Shown: piece by piece, positions 24,172 to 31,939 of the stretch
Layout of the letters: the number at the start of each line of letters is the position of its first letter
Numbering within the stretch: the stretch's first letter is position 1
DNA from: Oscillospiraceae bacterium
GTDB lineage: Bacteria > Bacillota > Clostridia > Oscillospirales > Acutalibacteraceae
Direction: 5' to 3'
NCBI GenBank assembly: GCA_022650455.1
Contig: JALCPO010000016.1
Span: 1 to 38,993 of the forward strand
Length of the DNA stretch: 38,993 bases
The notes under the pieces: model-generated
The model's database searches: none
What the model was told of the DNA's origin: nothing
What the model saw: only the letters and a program-made list of their open reading frames with translations
Made by a program: the position numbers and the translations under genes

Positions 24172-27081
24172 ATGGGAAAAAAATGTATTTCCTTGGGACT
24201 GGCCGCGGCGCTGCTGACAGCCGTGTTTCCAGGCGCAAATGTTTGTCCGGCCGCCGCGCAGGGCGTGCAGGCCAAGGTGTCCTTTACGCAAACCTGGGAT
24301 GACAAAACGATTGCGGACGATGTGGCCTGGAAGGAACAGCCGGAGCTCAATTTTGCGGAACCTTCCTCAACGGCCGCAAACGCCGTGATCAACGTAGACC
24401 CGTCCCAGAGGTATCAGGAGTACCTGGGCATGGGGGTTTCCATGGATGAATCGAGCGTCCATAACCTGTATCGGATTCCCGACGCCGCAGGCCGGGACGA
24501 AGTCCTGAAAAAGCTGGTGGATCCCGTCGAGGGGGCCGGATTCAATTTCTGGCGCGTCTGCTTCGGCTCTCCCGATTTTATCGCCACCCTGCCGTTCTAC
24601 TCGTATGACGAGCTGCCGTCGGGCGTAACCGCCGACCCGGATTTACAGTATTTCAGCATCCAGAGGGACAAAGATCTTCATCTGATCGACGCGATCAAGA
24701 AAATGCAGTCCTTTAATCCGGCCCTGAAGTTCTTTGCTTCCGCATGGTCCGCGCCCGGCTGGATGAAAACCAACGGCAGCGTAACCGGGCATATCGGGCA
24801 GGCCGACGGCCAGTGGGTGCAGCAGGCGGCGTTAAAAGACGAAGATATTCCCGTCTTTGCAAAATACTACGCAAAAGCCGTCCAGGCTTATGAGAACGAG
24901 GGCATTCCCATCCATGCGATCACCATGCTGAACGAGCCGGGAATGGATGTCGTATATCCGTCGATGAGTCTCACCATTGACCAGCAGCAGCGGCTGATCA
25001 AGGCAATTAAAAGCGAATTTGCGAACGCAGGCCTGTCCACCAAGCTATGGGCACACGACTTTAATTTCTGGGACTGGAAATACTCGGATCCCACGACAAA
25101 AAATTACTACCGTATTTTCAACGATCCGGCCACGCTGAATGCCGCCGACGGCATCGCGTTCCACGCGTACTGGGGGTCTCCGACCGTTATGACGGACGCC
25201 CACCAGACTTACAACAAGGACGTGCATTTAACGGAGACTTCCTGCTTTGGCGTAAAAGGTGCCGGTCAGATTATAAGCTTTTTCCGGAATTACGCCAAAA
25301 GCTACAATGCCTGGGTATGGATGCTTGATACGGAGGGCAAAAAACACCACTGGACATCGTCGCGAGACAACAACATCGACTGGACACAGGATGATCTGAT
25401 GAGCCAGGCCGGAGACACCATGCTGCAGCTTGACGCATACGATCCAAGCATCGTCCATTATAATTTTGATTATTATATGATGGGGCAATTCTCGAAATAC
25501 ATCAAAGAAGGGGCCACCAGAATCGGAACAAACGATACTTATGCGGATTACAGCGGCAACGAATGGGACTTTCTCTCCAATGTGGCATTTCAGAACCCGG
25601 ACGGGGAAACCGTTGTCGTCGTTGCAAACAAAGGAGAGCCGAGAAGCGTGCAGATCAACTGGAACGGCTCGCAGATTGAAACCGCGATTCCTGCCAATAC
25701 GGTCGCAACTTTCCGGTGGGGAGGCACGGCTCCCGACCCGGACCCTGATCCCGATCCCGACCCGGAGCCGGACCCCGACCCGGAGCCGGACCCCGGCCCC
25801 GTCGTCATCGATAACGGGGAATTAAGCAGAACCGGCTGGACGGCAACCGCCACAAGCTCCAACGAATCCGATATTCCGCAGAATGTACTGGACGGCGACC
25901 CTGCCACAAGGTGGTGGTCCGGTTCCAACGACGGAGCGAGCATCACCGTCGACATGAAGGCCAGAAGAGAGTTCGACACGGTTGCATTCAGCACGGGCGC
26001 TACCGTGAACGACTATGCGCGTGCCTATCGGATCGAGGTGTCCGACGACAATACGAACTGGACACCGGTGCTTTCCAGCGACAGCGGAAGCCCGAATACC
26101 GTAGCCCAGCTGGGTTCCAAAACAGACGCCAGATATATTAAGCTGACCCAGACCAACTCCTCCAACTGGTGGGAAATCAATGAATTAAAAGTGTATAACG
26201 GCTATTCGGAATCCGAACCGCCGCCAGCGGACAAAGCCGTTCCGGGAAAAATAGAGGCAGAAGACTACGACTCCATGAACGGTGTGCAGACGGAAAACAC
26301 CAGTGACACCGGAGAAGGATCGGACGTCGGCTGGATCGACGCAGGAGACTGGATGGACTATAACGTCAATGTTGCAGCCAGCGGAACATATACCGTAAAA
26401 TTCCGGGTTGCAAGCGAGAACGGGGCGGGCGGCGCACTTCAGTTGAAGCAGGGGGACTCCACGCTCTGCACGTTAGACGTACCCGCCACCGGCGGCTGGC
26501 AGAACTGGACTACCATAAGCGCAGCCGTGACACTGCCGGAAGGGCCGCAGACGCTGCGGGTATCGGCCGGAAACTCCGGGTATAACATCAATTGGTTCGA
26601 GTTTGCAGAAGGGGCCTCGGACCCTCCGCCGGAGGAAAAAGGCAATCCGGTCATCAATCCTTCCTTCGAGGACAACAACGGATATTCGCAGACGGTGAGC
26701 GGATGGCATGAAACCGCCAATACAGACGCAAGCTTTGTCGAGGATGATAACGGGGCCCACACCGGGTCCTACCACGGTACGCACCGGTCGGCCGACGGCT
26801 ACCAGGCCTATACCTATCAGATCGTCAACGGGCTGGAAAACGGGAATTATACGCTCAAGGCCTGGGTGAGATCGAGCGGCGGGCAGAACGCCGCAAAATT
26901 CGAGGCGAAAAATTTTGGGAGCAGCACGATGGGGGTGGATATTCCGGAAAGCGATTCCTGGACCCAGTTGGAAATCCCGGATATTAACGTTACCAACGGC
27001 CAGATCGAAATTTCGTTCTATTCCGATGCAAGCGCCAACCAGTGGATTCATTTCGACGACGTAGAGCTTTCCAAGCAGTAA
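24172..27081 (+). CDS. Secreted modular GH30 glycoside hydrolase with F5/8-type, CBM6 and C-terminal carbohydrate-binding domains
   Basis: This 969-residue enzyme has a signal peptide (~1-30, ending CPAAAQG). The GH30 barrel (~75-430) contains GMGVSMDESS, FASAWSAPGWMKTNG, acid/base E255 in TMLNEPGMD and nucleophile E355 in VHLTETSCFG. A beta-sandwich (~440-517) completes the GH30 fold. A Pro-Asp/Pro-Glu repeat linker (~519-543) leads to an F5/8C/CBM32-like domain (~550-690), a clear CBM6 (~695-830, KIEAEDYDSM and WIDAGDWMDYNV) and a C-terminal galactose-binding-like beta-sandwich (~845-969, NPSFEDNNGYS and WIHFDDVEL). It likely cuts a polysaccharide outside the cell, feeding the neighbouring importer. 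The N-terminal motifs are nearer the glucocerebrosidase/1,6-glucanase/1,6-galactanase subfamilies than glucuronoxylanases. The start has AAAGGAAG 9 nt upstream. No sortase signal or S-layer domain is present. Confidence 0.93.
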   Translation: MGKKCISLGLAAALLTAVFPGANVCPAAAQGVQAKVSFTQTWDDKTIADDVAWKEQPELNFAEPSSTAANAVINVDPSQRYQEYLGMGVSMDESSVHNLYRIPDAAGRDEVLKKLVDPVEGAGFNFWRVCFGSPDFIATLPFYSYDELPSGVTADPDLQYFSIQRDKDLHLIDAIKKMQSFNPALKFFASAWSAPGWMKTNGSVTGHIGQADGQWVQQAALKDEDIPVFAKYYAKAVQAYENEGIPIHAITMLNEPGMDVVYPSMSLTIDQQQRLIKAIKSEFANAGLSTKLWAHDFNFWDWKYSDPTTKNYYRIFNDPATLNAADGIAFHAYWGSPTVMTDAHQTYNKDVHLTETSCFGVKGAGQIISFFRNYAKSYNAWVWMLDTEGKKHHWTSSRDNNIDWTQDDLMSQAGDTMLQLDAYDPSIVHYNFDYYMMGQFSKYIKEGATRIGTNDTYADYSGNEWDFLSNVAFQNPDGETVVVVANKGEPRSVQINWNGSQIETAIPANTVATFRWGGTAPDPDPDPDPDPEPDPDPEPDPGPVVIDNGELSRTGWTATATSSNESDIPQNVLDGDPATRWWSGSNDGASITVDMKARREFDTVAFSTGATVNDYARAYRIEVSDDNTNWTPVLSSDSGSPNTVAQLGSKTDARYIKLTQTNSSNWWEINELKVYNGYSESEPPPADKAVPGKIEAEDYDSMNGVQTENTSDTGEGSDVGWIDAGDWMDYNVNVAASGTYTVKFRVASENGAGGALQLKQGDSTLCTLDVPATGGWQNWTTISAAVTLPEGPQTLRVSAGNSGYNINWFEFAEGASDPPPEEKGNPVINPSFEDNNGYSQTVSGWHETANTDASFVEDDNGAHTGSYHGTHRSADGYQAYTYQIVNGLENGNYTLKAWVRSSGGQNAAKFEAKNFGSSTMGVDIPESDSWTQLEIPDINVTNGQIEISFYSDASANQWIHFDDVELSKQ

Positions 27082-27130
27082 TCCGCCGATTGATTCCGCG
27101 AAAAACGGGCTTGAAACCCACAGCAAGCCG

Positions 27131-27176
27131 CACCCGCTTATTTCAGAAAAATAAGCGGGTGTCTTTCGTTTTCTTC
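27131..27176 (+). terminator. Rho-independent terminator of the GH30 gene
   Basis: CACCCGCTTATTT (27131-27143) pairs perfectly with AAATAAGCGGGTG (27149-27161), followed by a T-rich tract. It lies about 50 nt past the GH30 stop and before the oppositely oriented deacetylase gene. Confidence 0.9.
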
Positions 27177-27233
27177 TCTTTTGGGGTCCCACAGCGATTC
27201 GGCTGCAGCGGAGAAAGCCGGAGGCGGGGCGGC

Positions 27234-28037
27234 TCAGTTTGCAGAGACGGCGGACGGCACCTCAGAAGAAGCCGCTTTGTTTGGAATCTGCATGCCCGCA
27301 ACGTCGATCATATAATCGCTTGTGTAAATCAGCTGGGAAACCGGAACGATCTGGTATCCCTGCCCCTGGAGCGTCTGCAGGACGGAAGGCAGCGCTGCCG
27401 GCGTGTTTTTCGCCCCGTTATGGAACAGGACAATGGAACCCGGCTTCACCCGGGACGTCACGCGGCCGGCGATCTGCTGCGGCGTCGGGTCCTTCCAGTC
27501 CAAGCTGTCCACGTCCCACTGAATCGGGTACATCTTCAGACCGTTGACCGTATGAATCACCGCATTGTCGTAGTCGCCGTACGGCGGGCGGAACAAAACC
27601 GGGCTGACGCCGGTGACGGCTTTGATCTTTTCATTGCAGGACGTGATCTGCGACGCCATGTCCGATTCCGACAATCTCGGCATGTGGGGATGCGTATCGG
27701 AATGGTTCCCGATCTCGTGGCCCGCCGCAGCCAGCGCCTTGACGGACTCCGGGTATTTGTCGACCCATGCTCCCACAACAAAGAAGGTCGTTTTCACTTG
27801 ATATTTTTTCAAAATATCAATCAGCGTCTGCGTCTCTTCATTTCCCCATGCCGCATCGAACGAGATGGCGATCTTTTTCTCATTGGTCTGCACATTGTAA
27901 ATGGGCAGTTCCCGTTTCGCAGCGGAAACCTGTGCCGCCCGCGCTCCCCGTATGCAGGCGCACACGGCCAGAACGGCGGCCAGCAGGATCAGCAAAACGG
28001 CGAGAATCCGTTTCTTCGTCACGGCTAAGACCATCAT
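27234..28037 (-). CDS. Polysaccharide deacetylase, PdaB-like (sporulation type)
   Basis: This 267-residue NodB-homology protein has an N-terminal membrane anchor or uncleaved signal (RILAVLLILLAAVLAVCACI). The PdaB-like entry RELPIYNVQTNEKKIAISFDAAWGN leads into the catalytic motifs: Asp in SFDAAW, the metal motif HSDTHPHM, RPPYGDYD, and the late motif IVLFHNG. Such enzymes deacetylate peptidoglycan sugars; PdaB members are expressed in the forespore and help maintain spores after engulfment. The extreme start MMVL has two ATGs; either could be used. A degenerate copy of its 3' end lies at 10360-10418 in the same orientation beside two spore-protein genes. The catalytic Asp/His set is complete, so it is probably active. 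Confidence 0.92.
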   Translation of the reverse strand: MMVLAVTKKRILAVLLILLAAVLAVCACIRGARAAQVSAAKRELPIYNVQTNEKKIAISFDAAWGNEETQTLIDILKKYQVKTTFFVVGAWVDKYPESVKALAAAGHEIGNHSDTHPHMPRLSESDMASQITSCNEKIKAVTGVSPVLFRPPYGDYDNAVIHTVNGLKMYPIQWDVDSLDWKDPTPQQIAGRVTSRVKPGSIVLFHNGAKNTPAALPSVLQTLQGQGYQIVPVSQLIYTSDYMIDVAGMQIPNKAASSEVPSAVSAN

Positions 28038-28108
28038 ATTCCATTACTCCCTTCGCAAAAATATATGCGAAAGGAACGTCTTCTATCGCCTGAAACGGAA
28101 AAACGGTC

Positions 28109-28127
28109 AAAAAAGCCTTCGGCCCCC
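28109..28127 (-). terminator. Possible short terminator of the DUF3298-type gene
   Basis: On the minus strand GGGGGGCCGAAGGCTTTTTT forms a small GCC/GGC hairpin followed by six Ts directly after the stop codon. The stem is short, so confidence is low. Confidence 0.35.
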
Positions 28128-28132
28128 CTGAG

Positions 28133-28816
28133 TTACCGCTTCGCGCAGGATGGTTCCACTCCGTACGGGACGGAAAACACCACAATCCCGGCGGCGTAGG
28201 GCGCGACCTCGTATTGCTGGTAATACACGGAAACGCCGTCCTGCGCCAGAAAATAACTGGACGGATTGAAATACTTCCGGAGCAGCGTCCGGTAATCCTC
28301 AAAAAGCATGCCGGACCCGTCCGCCATAGCCTCGTCCGCCTGCCGCAGGATCTCGTCAAGAACCGTTTTCCGGTAATTTTCCCCGGGACGGAAAAAGTGC
28401 AAAAGCGGCAGCCGGCGGCCGGTTTCCAGATTCCAGGTATCCGAGGCGCGAACCGTGTTGCCGTGCGCCCCGCCCGTGTATTCATATTGATCCCGGTACA
28501 GGCTCAGGTGACAGTCCCGGTTGAAGGGGACTTCATATTTCAGCACGGCGTCATAGGGGCGGAACGGGAAATCGTGCGCCTGGGAATCCCGGTATTCCCG
28601 AACCGCCTGCCGGTACAAAGGCCCGGACGCGTTGCGGTAAAAACGGGAAACCTGCCCCCGGACAACCGCGTTGATCCTCTCCTGCACCCACCGCGCGCCC
28701 GGAATGGATACGACGGGATACGCGGCGGAAACGGTCAGCACGGTCTGATTCCGATAAAAGAACTGCCATGACCGGTCCTGCATCGTGACGGCGGCAGAAC
28801 GGTCCGAAACATCCAT
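28133..28816 (-). CDS. DUF3298/DUF4163-type protein, RsiV-like, without visible export signal
   Basis: This predicted 227-residue protein shows the DUF4163-DUF3298 architecture of RsiV and PdaC-like extracytoplasmic domains. The N-terminal strand region reads LTVSAAYPVVSIPGARWVQERINA. The central motif is YEYTGGAHGNTV, followed by a DUF3298 part with LLHFFRPGENYRKTVLDEI and the final FNPSSYFLAQDGVSVYYQQYEVAPYAAG. Family members are normally outside the cell or membrane-anchored, but no signal peptide or anchor is seen here. ATG at 28816 has GGGAGG 8 nt upstream; an ATG at 28837 would not add a signal. It sits between a deacetylase and a hydrogenase-like gene. Role unknown: a sporulation-time or cytoplasmic variant are both open. 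Confidence 0.8.
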   Translation of the reverse strand: MDVSDRSAAVTMQDRSWQFFYRNQTVLTVSAAYPVVSIPGARWVQERINAVVRGQVSRFYRNASGPLYRQAVREYRDSQAHDFPFRPYDAVLKYEVPFNRDCHLSLYRDQYEYTGGAHGNTVRASDTWNLETGRRLPLLHFFRPGENYRKTVLDEILRQADEAMADGSGMLFEDYRTLLRKYFNPSSYFLAQDGVSVYYQQYEVAPYAAGIVVFSVPYGVEPSCAKR

Positions 28817-28896
28817 CGCAATCGCCTCCCGTTCCATATTATGCGGATACGGGAGAAAGGACCCGTCAAATTTCTTCCGGCAAAGTCCGGAAAGGG

Positions 28897-30144
28897 TTAG
28901 AAATCCCTTGTGAAGATGTCGCTGTGCTCCAAAAGGCTCTCTACCGTGTCGAGCCCCAGCCGGTGCAGGAGCTCAATGACAAACGGATTGTCGATCGGGG
29001 TGCGGTACGGCGCCGTTCCGCCGTATTCGGCAACATGCCTGCGCCCCTCCTCTTTCGGGATCAGCGCCCTGGGGCCGCCGACGCAGCCGCCCACGCACCC
29101 CATGCCTTCGATAAAGTTCGCCGTCCTTCTGCCCGCGAGGATGTCGTTCAGCATGGCCCGGCAGGCCGGGACGCCGTCCGCCTGGGCCGCGTGCACGGTG
29201 ACCTTCCGGTGCGGGTTCAGGCGTTCCACCGTGCTCTGCACCGCCTCGCTTACGCCGCCCGTTCCGGCATAGATCCGGCCCGCGCGCGAAGAATGGTCGC
29301 GCTCGTCCTCCGGCAGGCCCGCCGGGTCGATGCCCGCGAATTCAAAAATATCGCGGACTTCCCGGAAGGTGAGGACATGGTCGGTGGAATCCGCGACATC
29401 CTTTTCGCGCGCTTCCGCTTTCTTGGCGATGCACGGCCCGACGAACACGGTGACCGCGTCGGGGCGGAGAAACTTGATGGAACGCCCGCACGCGACCATG
29501 GGCGAGACCGCCGCCGGAACATGGGGGACCAGGTCATGGTAAACCTTGCGGATCATGGCGATCCAGATCGGGCAGCAGCAGCTGGTAAGCTGATAATCCT
29601 TCTCCGTCCGAATGTTCCGGTCAAATTCCAGCGCTTCCTTCAGCGTAAGGATGTCCGCAAAAAGGGCGACCTCCACCATACCGGCAAAACCGAGCCTCTT
29701 AAACGCCGTGCGCAGCTTGCCGGGCGTGACGTCGCTGCTGAACTGGTTGACAAAGGCCGGGGCGATCATGGCGTAAACCGGCGCTTTGGCCTCATGGACA
29801 TCCGCAAGCGTGGGGAGAATGTCCCTGCTTTCGGTCAATTTCCTCGCGCGGCAGTTCTTCACGCATTCGCCGCAGCCGACGCAGAAATCCTTTTTGACGG
29901 AAACATTCCCCTTCTCGTCGCGGTACAGCGCGTCAAAAAGGCATTTGCCGGCGCAGGCCGCCTTCTCGCTTTCCGAGCAGGCGCAGTCCCCGATGCGGAC
30001 GACCGGCGGATGTTTTTCGGGATTCAGCAGGCAGTCCAGCTGCCGGGGATCAAAATCCTGTTCCCTTATTTTCCTCAGTTCTTCCGGGACGCGGCCGTCC
30101 ACGGCGGCGTGCGTCAGCCGGCAGTACAATTCGTCGAAAGTCAT
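28897..30144 (-). CDS. Monomeric [FeFe] hydrogenase-like protein with 4Fe-4S ferredoxin domain
   Basis: This 415-residue cytoplasmic iron-sulfur protein has an N-terminal ~75 residues with no domain I recognise. A cysteine cluster (CACSESEKAACAGKC) and CVGCGECVKNC follow, fitting two 4Fe-4S sites. The H-cluster domain has TSCCCPIW (L1), VGPCIAKKAEA (L2) and EGMGCVGGCVGGP (L3), so the cysteines that hold the H-cluster are present. L1 has three consecutive cysteines where TSCCPxW is usual. The family oxidises or evolves H2, but short, isolated members of this kind are often proposed to be sensory or of unknown use. ATG at 30144 has GAAGGAG upstream. No maturase or NADH-linked hydrogenase subunits are nearby. 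It is divergent from an HD-domain gene. Confidence 0.9.
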   Translation of the reverse strand: MTFDELYCRLTHAAVDGRVPEELRKIREQDFDPRQLDCLLNPEKHPPVVRIGDCACSESEKAACAGKCLFDALYRDEKGNVSVKKDFCVGCGECVKNCRARKLTESRDILPTLADVHEAKAPVYAMIAPAFVNQFSSDVTPGKLRTAFKRLGFAGMVEVALFADILTLKEALEFDRNIRTEKDYQLTSCCCPIWIAMIRKVYHDLVPHVPAAVSPMVACGRSIKFLRPDAVTVFVGPCIAKKAEAREKDVADSTDHVLTFREVRDIFEFAGIDPAGLPEDERDHSSRAGRIYAGTGGVSEAVQSTVERLNPHRKVTVHAAQADGVPACRAMLNDILAGRRTANFIEGMGCVGGCVGGPRALIPKEEGRRHVAEYGGTAPYRTPIDNPFVIELLHRLGLDTVESLLEHSDIFTRDF

Positions 30145-30286
30145 GTGGTTTTCTCCTTCCTGTTTCCTATCATACCCCATTTTCAGCTTAGCAAATACCG
30201 CCGTTTTCCGCAACTTGAAGCAGCAAAGCCATACGGAAGACAAAATTTTTCCGTCTTGTTAAATATGGTTTCTCCTCCCGCATCGG

Positions 30287-30315
30287 TTGACAAGCACGGA
30301 AAAAGCGGATAAGAT
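30287..30315 (+). promoter_or_regulatory. Sigma-A-type promoter of the HD-domain gene
   Basis: A perfect -35 TTGACA (30287-30292), a 17-nt spacer and a -10 TAAGAT (30310-30315). It lies ~115 nt upstream of the chosen start. Confidence 0.75.
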
Positions 30316-30428
30316 AAAACATAGATAAATACGAAACTTTACACGGCATTGCCGGGGACGCGGACAACCGATCCGTTATCCGCTGCAGGAAACCGGACTT
30401 GCCGGAAAATGGGAAGCGAGGAATGGCA

Positions 30429-30995
30429 ATGGGCACGGTGCCGAGTCTGGAAGAAGCGGAAAAACTGCTGGAAGAATACAACCAGGATGCGTTTCATTTA
30501 AAGCACGGGAAGATCGTATCGGGCGTAATGGGGTATTTCGCGAAAGAATACGACCCGGAAAACGTGGAGTTCTGGAAAGTCGCCGGGCTGCTCCACGACC
30601 TTGATTTTGAAAAATACCCGGAGCAGCACTGCACCAAGGAACAGGAAATCATGCGGAAGCGCGGCTACGACGAAAAGCTGATCCACGCCGTGGCGAGCCA
30701 CGGCTACGGCCTGACGGTGGACGTGAAGCCGGAGCACATCATGGAAAAGATCCTGTATGCTACGGACGAGCTGACCGGCCTGATCGGCGCCGTCGCGCTG
30801 ATGCACCCTTCCAAAAGCGTGCGCGACATGAAGCTGAAATCGGTAAAAAAGAAGTTCAGGCAGTCCACTTTTGCGGCGGGCTGCTCCCGCGAGGTGATCC
30901 AGAAGGGCGCGGACATGCTCGGCTGGACGCTGGACGACCTGATTTCCCGCACCATCACCGCCATGCAGACGCTGGTGGACGAGCTCGGGATCTGA
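30429..30995 (+). CDS. HD-domain protein
   Basis: This 188-residue cytoplasmic protein has the full set of HD-domain metal ligands in order: H in KHGKIVSGV, HD in LLHDLDFEKYPEQH, H in ASHGYG and D in ATDELTGL. HD proteins are metal-dependent phosphohydrolases of nucleotides or related phosphoesters. Its C-terminus (KKKFRQSTFAAGCSREVIQKGADMLGW) is typical of a common Clostridia group annotated as HDIG/hydrolase without known substrate. ATG at 30429 has GAGGA 6 nt upstream; ATG 30423 is too close to it. It is monocistronic, with its own promoter and a strong terminator. Confidence 0.92.
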   Translation: MGTVPSLEEAEKLLEEYNQDAFHLKHGKIVSGVMGYFAKEYDPENVEFWKVAGLLHDLDFEKYPEQHCTKEQEIMRKRGYDEKLIHAVASHGYGLTVDVKPEHIMEKILYATDELTGLIGAVALMHPSKSVRDMKLKSVKKKFRQSTFAAGCSREVIQKGADMLGWTLDDLISRTITAMQTLVDELGI

Positions 30996-31024
30996 ATTTC
31001 AAAAGGTTTCGTAAAAGGCACCAA

Positions 31025-31071
31025 ACCGGGGCCCTGTTCGGCGAAAATGTCGAACAGGACCCCGGTTTTTA
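31025..31071 (+). terminator. Rho-independent terminator of the HD-domain gene
   Basis: ACCGGGGCCCTGTTCG (31025-31040) pairs with CGAACAGGACCCCGGT (31051-31066) with one mismatch, followed by TTTTTATT. Confidence 0.88.
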
Positions 31072-31144
31072 TTCTCTCAATGGGTTCGCGCCTTTCAGGC
31101 CGCCGCCAGAGATGTCGGAAAAAGCCGCCGGGGAAGCGCCGGGC

Positions 31145-31927
31145 TCAGGCGGTTTTTTTCACCGCGATAAGGACCAGCCGCCCGTCGTTTCCGGAATCCT
31201 CGCAGGTGGAAAGCATCAGCAGCCGGTCCTCCCGGCGGATGTCCCGCCCGGTTTTGTAAAGGTCAAGCTTTTCGCGGCGGCTTTGAAAATCCCGGAACGC
31301 GCCCGCGTCTTTCCATGCGGCATAGGACGAAATCGGGAAAAAATCCGGGCTTCCGGGCACCGCGCTGGTTTTTAGCACCGCCGCGATCCGGTACACGCCG
31401 AATTCTTTCAGGGTATCAAACCGGACGGACGGGTGGCTTTTCAGATAAGATGGGTCCCTGTATTGGAGCAGCGTGGAAAACATGGAGCCGTCTTTCATGT
31501 TGTGCCCGTAAACGATCCAGTTGCCGCCCGCGGAGGAGAAACCGCACGAAGCGTCCAGAAAGGGCACGCCGTAAAGGCTGTACCGTTTCCGGAAATCGTG
31601 CTTCAGGTAAAAATACGGGTCCTTCGGCGTCTGCATGACCGGATAATCGACCGCAGTTCCGTCGATGCGGATCCACGCGGCAAAATCGGGATTCTGTTTT
31701 TTCAGCGCCCCGTACACGGCCGCGGGCGTCCGCCGGTCTTTCGCGGACGTTCCGCCGGACGGGTCGGCGCGGGAGCTTCCCGCGGAGATTTTCGCCCGGA
31801 GGTCTTCCAAGTCTTTTCCTTCGCGGTTCCGGTCGAAATTCTGCCGCAGAAGGGCCCCGGCGGAAAGGACGGTCAGTGCCCCGAACAGCACGCAGCCCGC
31901 GGCGGCGATTCCGTGCCTGAATTTCAT
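31145..31927 (-). CDS. Class B sortase
   Basis: This 260-residue membrane-anchored transpeptidase has an N-terminal signal anchor (GIAAAGCVLFGALTVLSAGALL) and a catalytic domain from ~70. The class B markers are AAWIRIDGTAVDYPVMQ, catalytic His in IVYGHNMKDGSMF, catalytic Cys in MLSTCEDS and Arg in NDGRLVLIA. Sortases cleave a C-terminal sorting motif and attach the protein to the wall or to a pilus partner. The gene begins 12 nt after the stop of the giant surface-protein gene on the same strand, so the two are co-transcribed and form an enzyme-substrate pair. Its likely recognition site is the GPKTG motif of that protein. Confidence 0.94.
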   Translation of the reverse strand: MKFRHGIAAAGCVLFGALTVLSAGALLRQNFDRNREGKDLEDLRAKISAGSSRADPSGGTSAKDRRTPAAVYGALKKQNPDFAAWIRIDGTAVDYPVMQTPKDPYFYLKHDFRKRYSLYGVPFLDASCGFSSAGGNWIVYGHNMKDGSMFSTLLQYRDPSYLKSHPSVRFDTLKEFGVYRIAAVLKTSAVPGSPDFFPISSYAAWKDAGAFRDFQSRREKLDLYKTGRDIRREDRLLMLSTCEDSGNDGRLVLIAVKKTA

Positions 31928-31939
31928 GGGTTTCCCGCT

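Noticed and set aside
25736-25800. Repetitive GAC/CCG tract considered as a CRISPR-like or tandem DNA repeat
   Set aside because: It is in frame and encodes the Pro-Asp/Pro-Glu linker of the GH30 enzyme; there are no spacers.
10425-27176. Block as a classical mobile element (integrative element or transposon)
   Set aside because: No integrase, transposase, relaxase or terminal inverted repeats were found; only the pdaB-derived direct repeat supports insertion.
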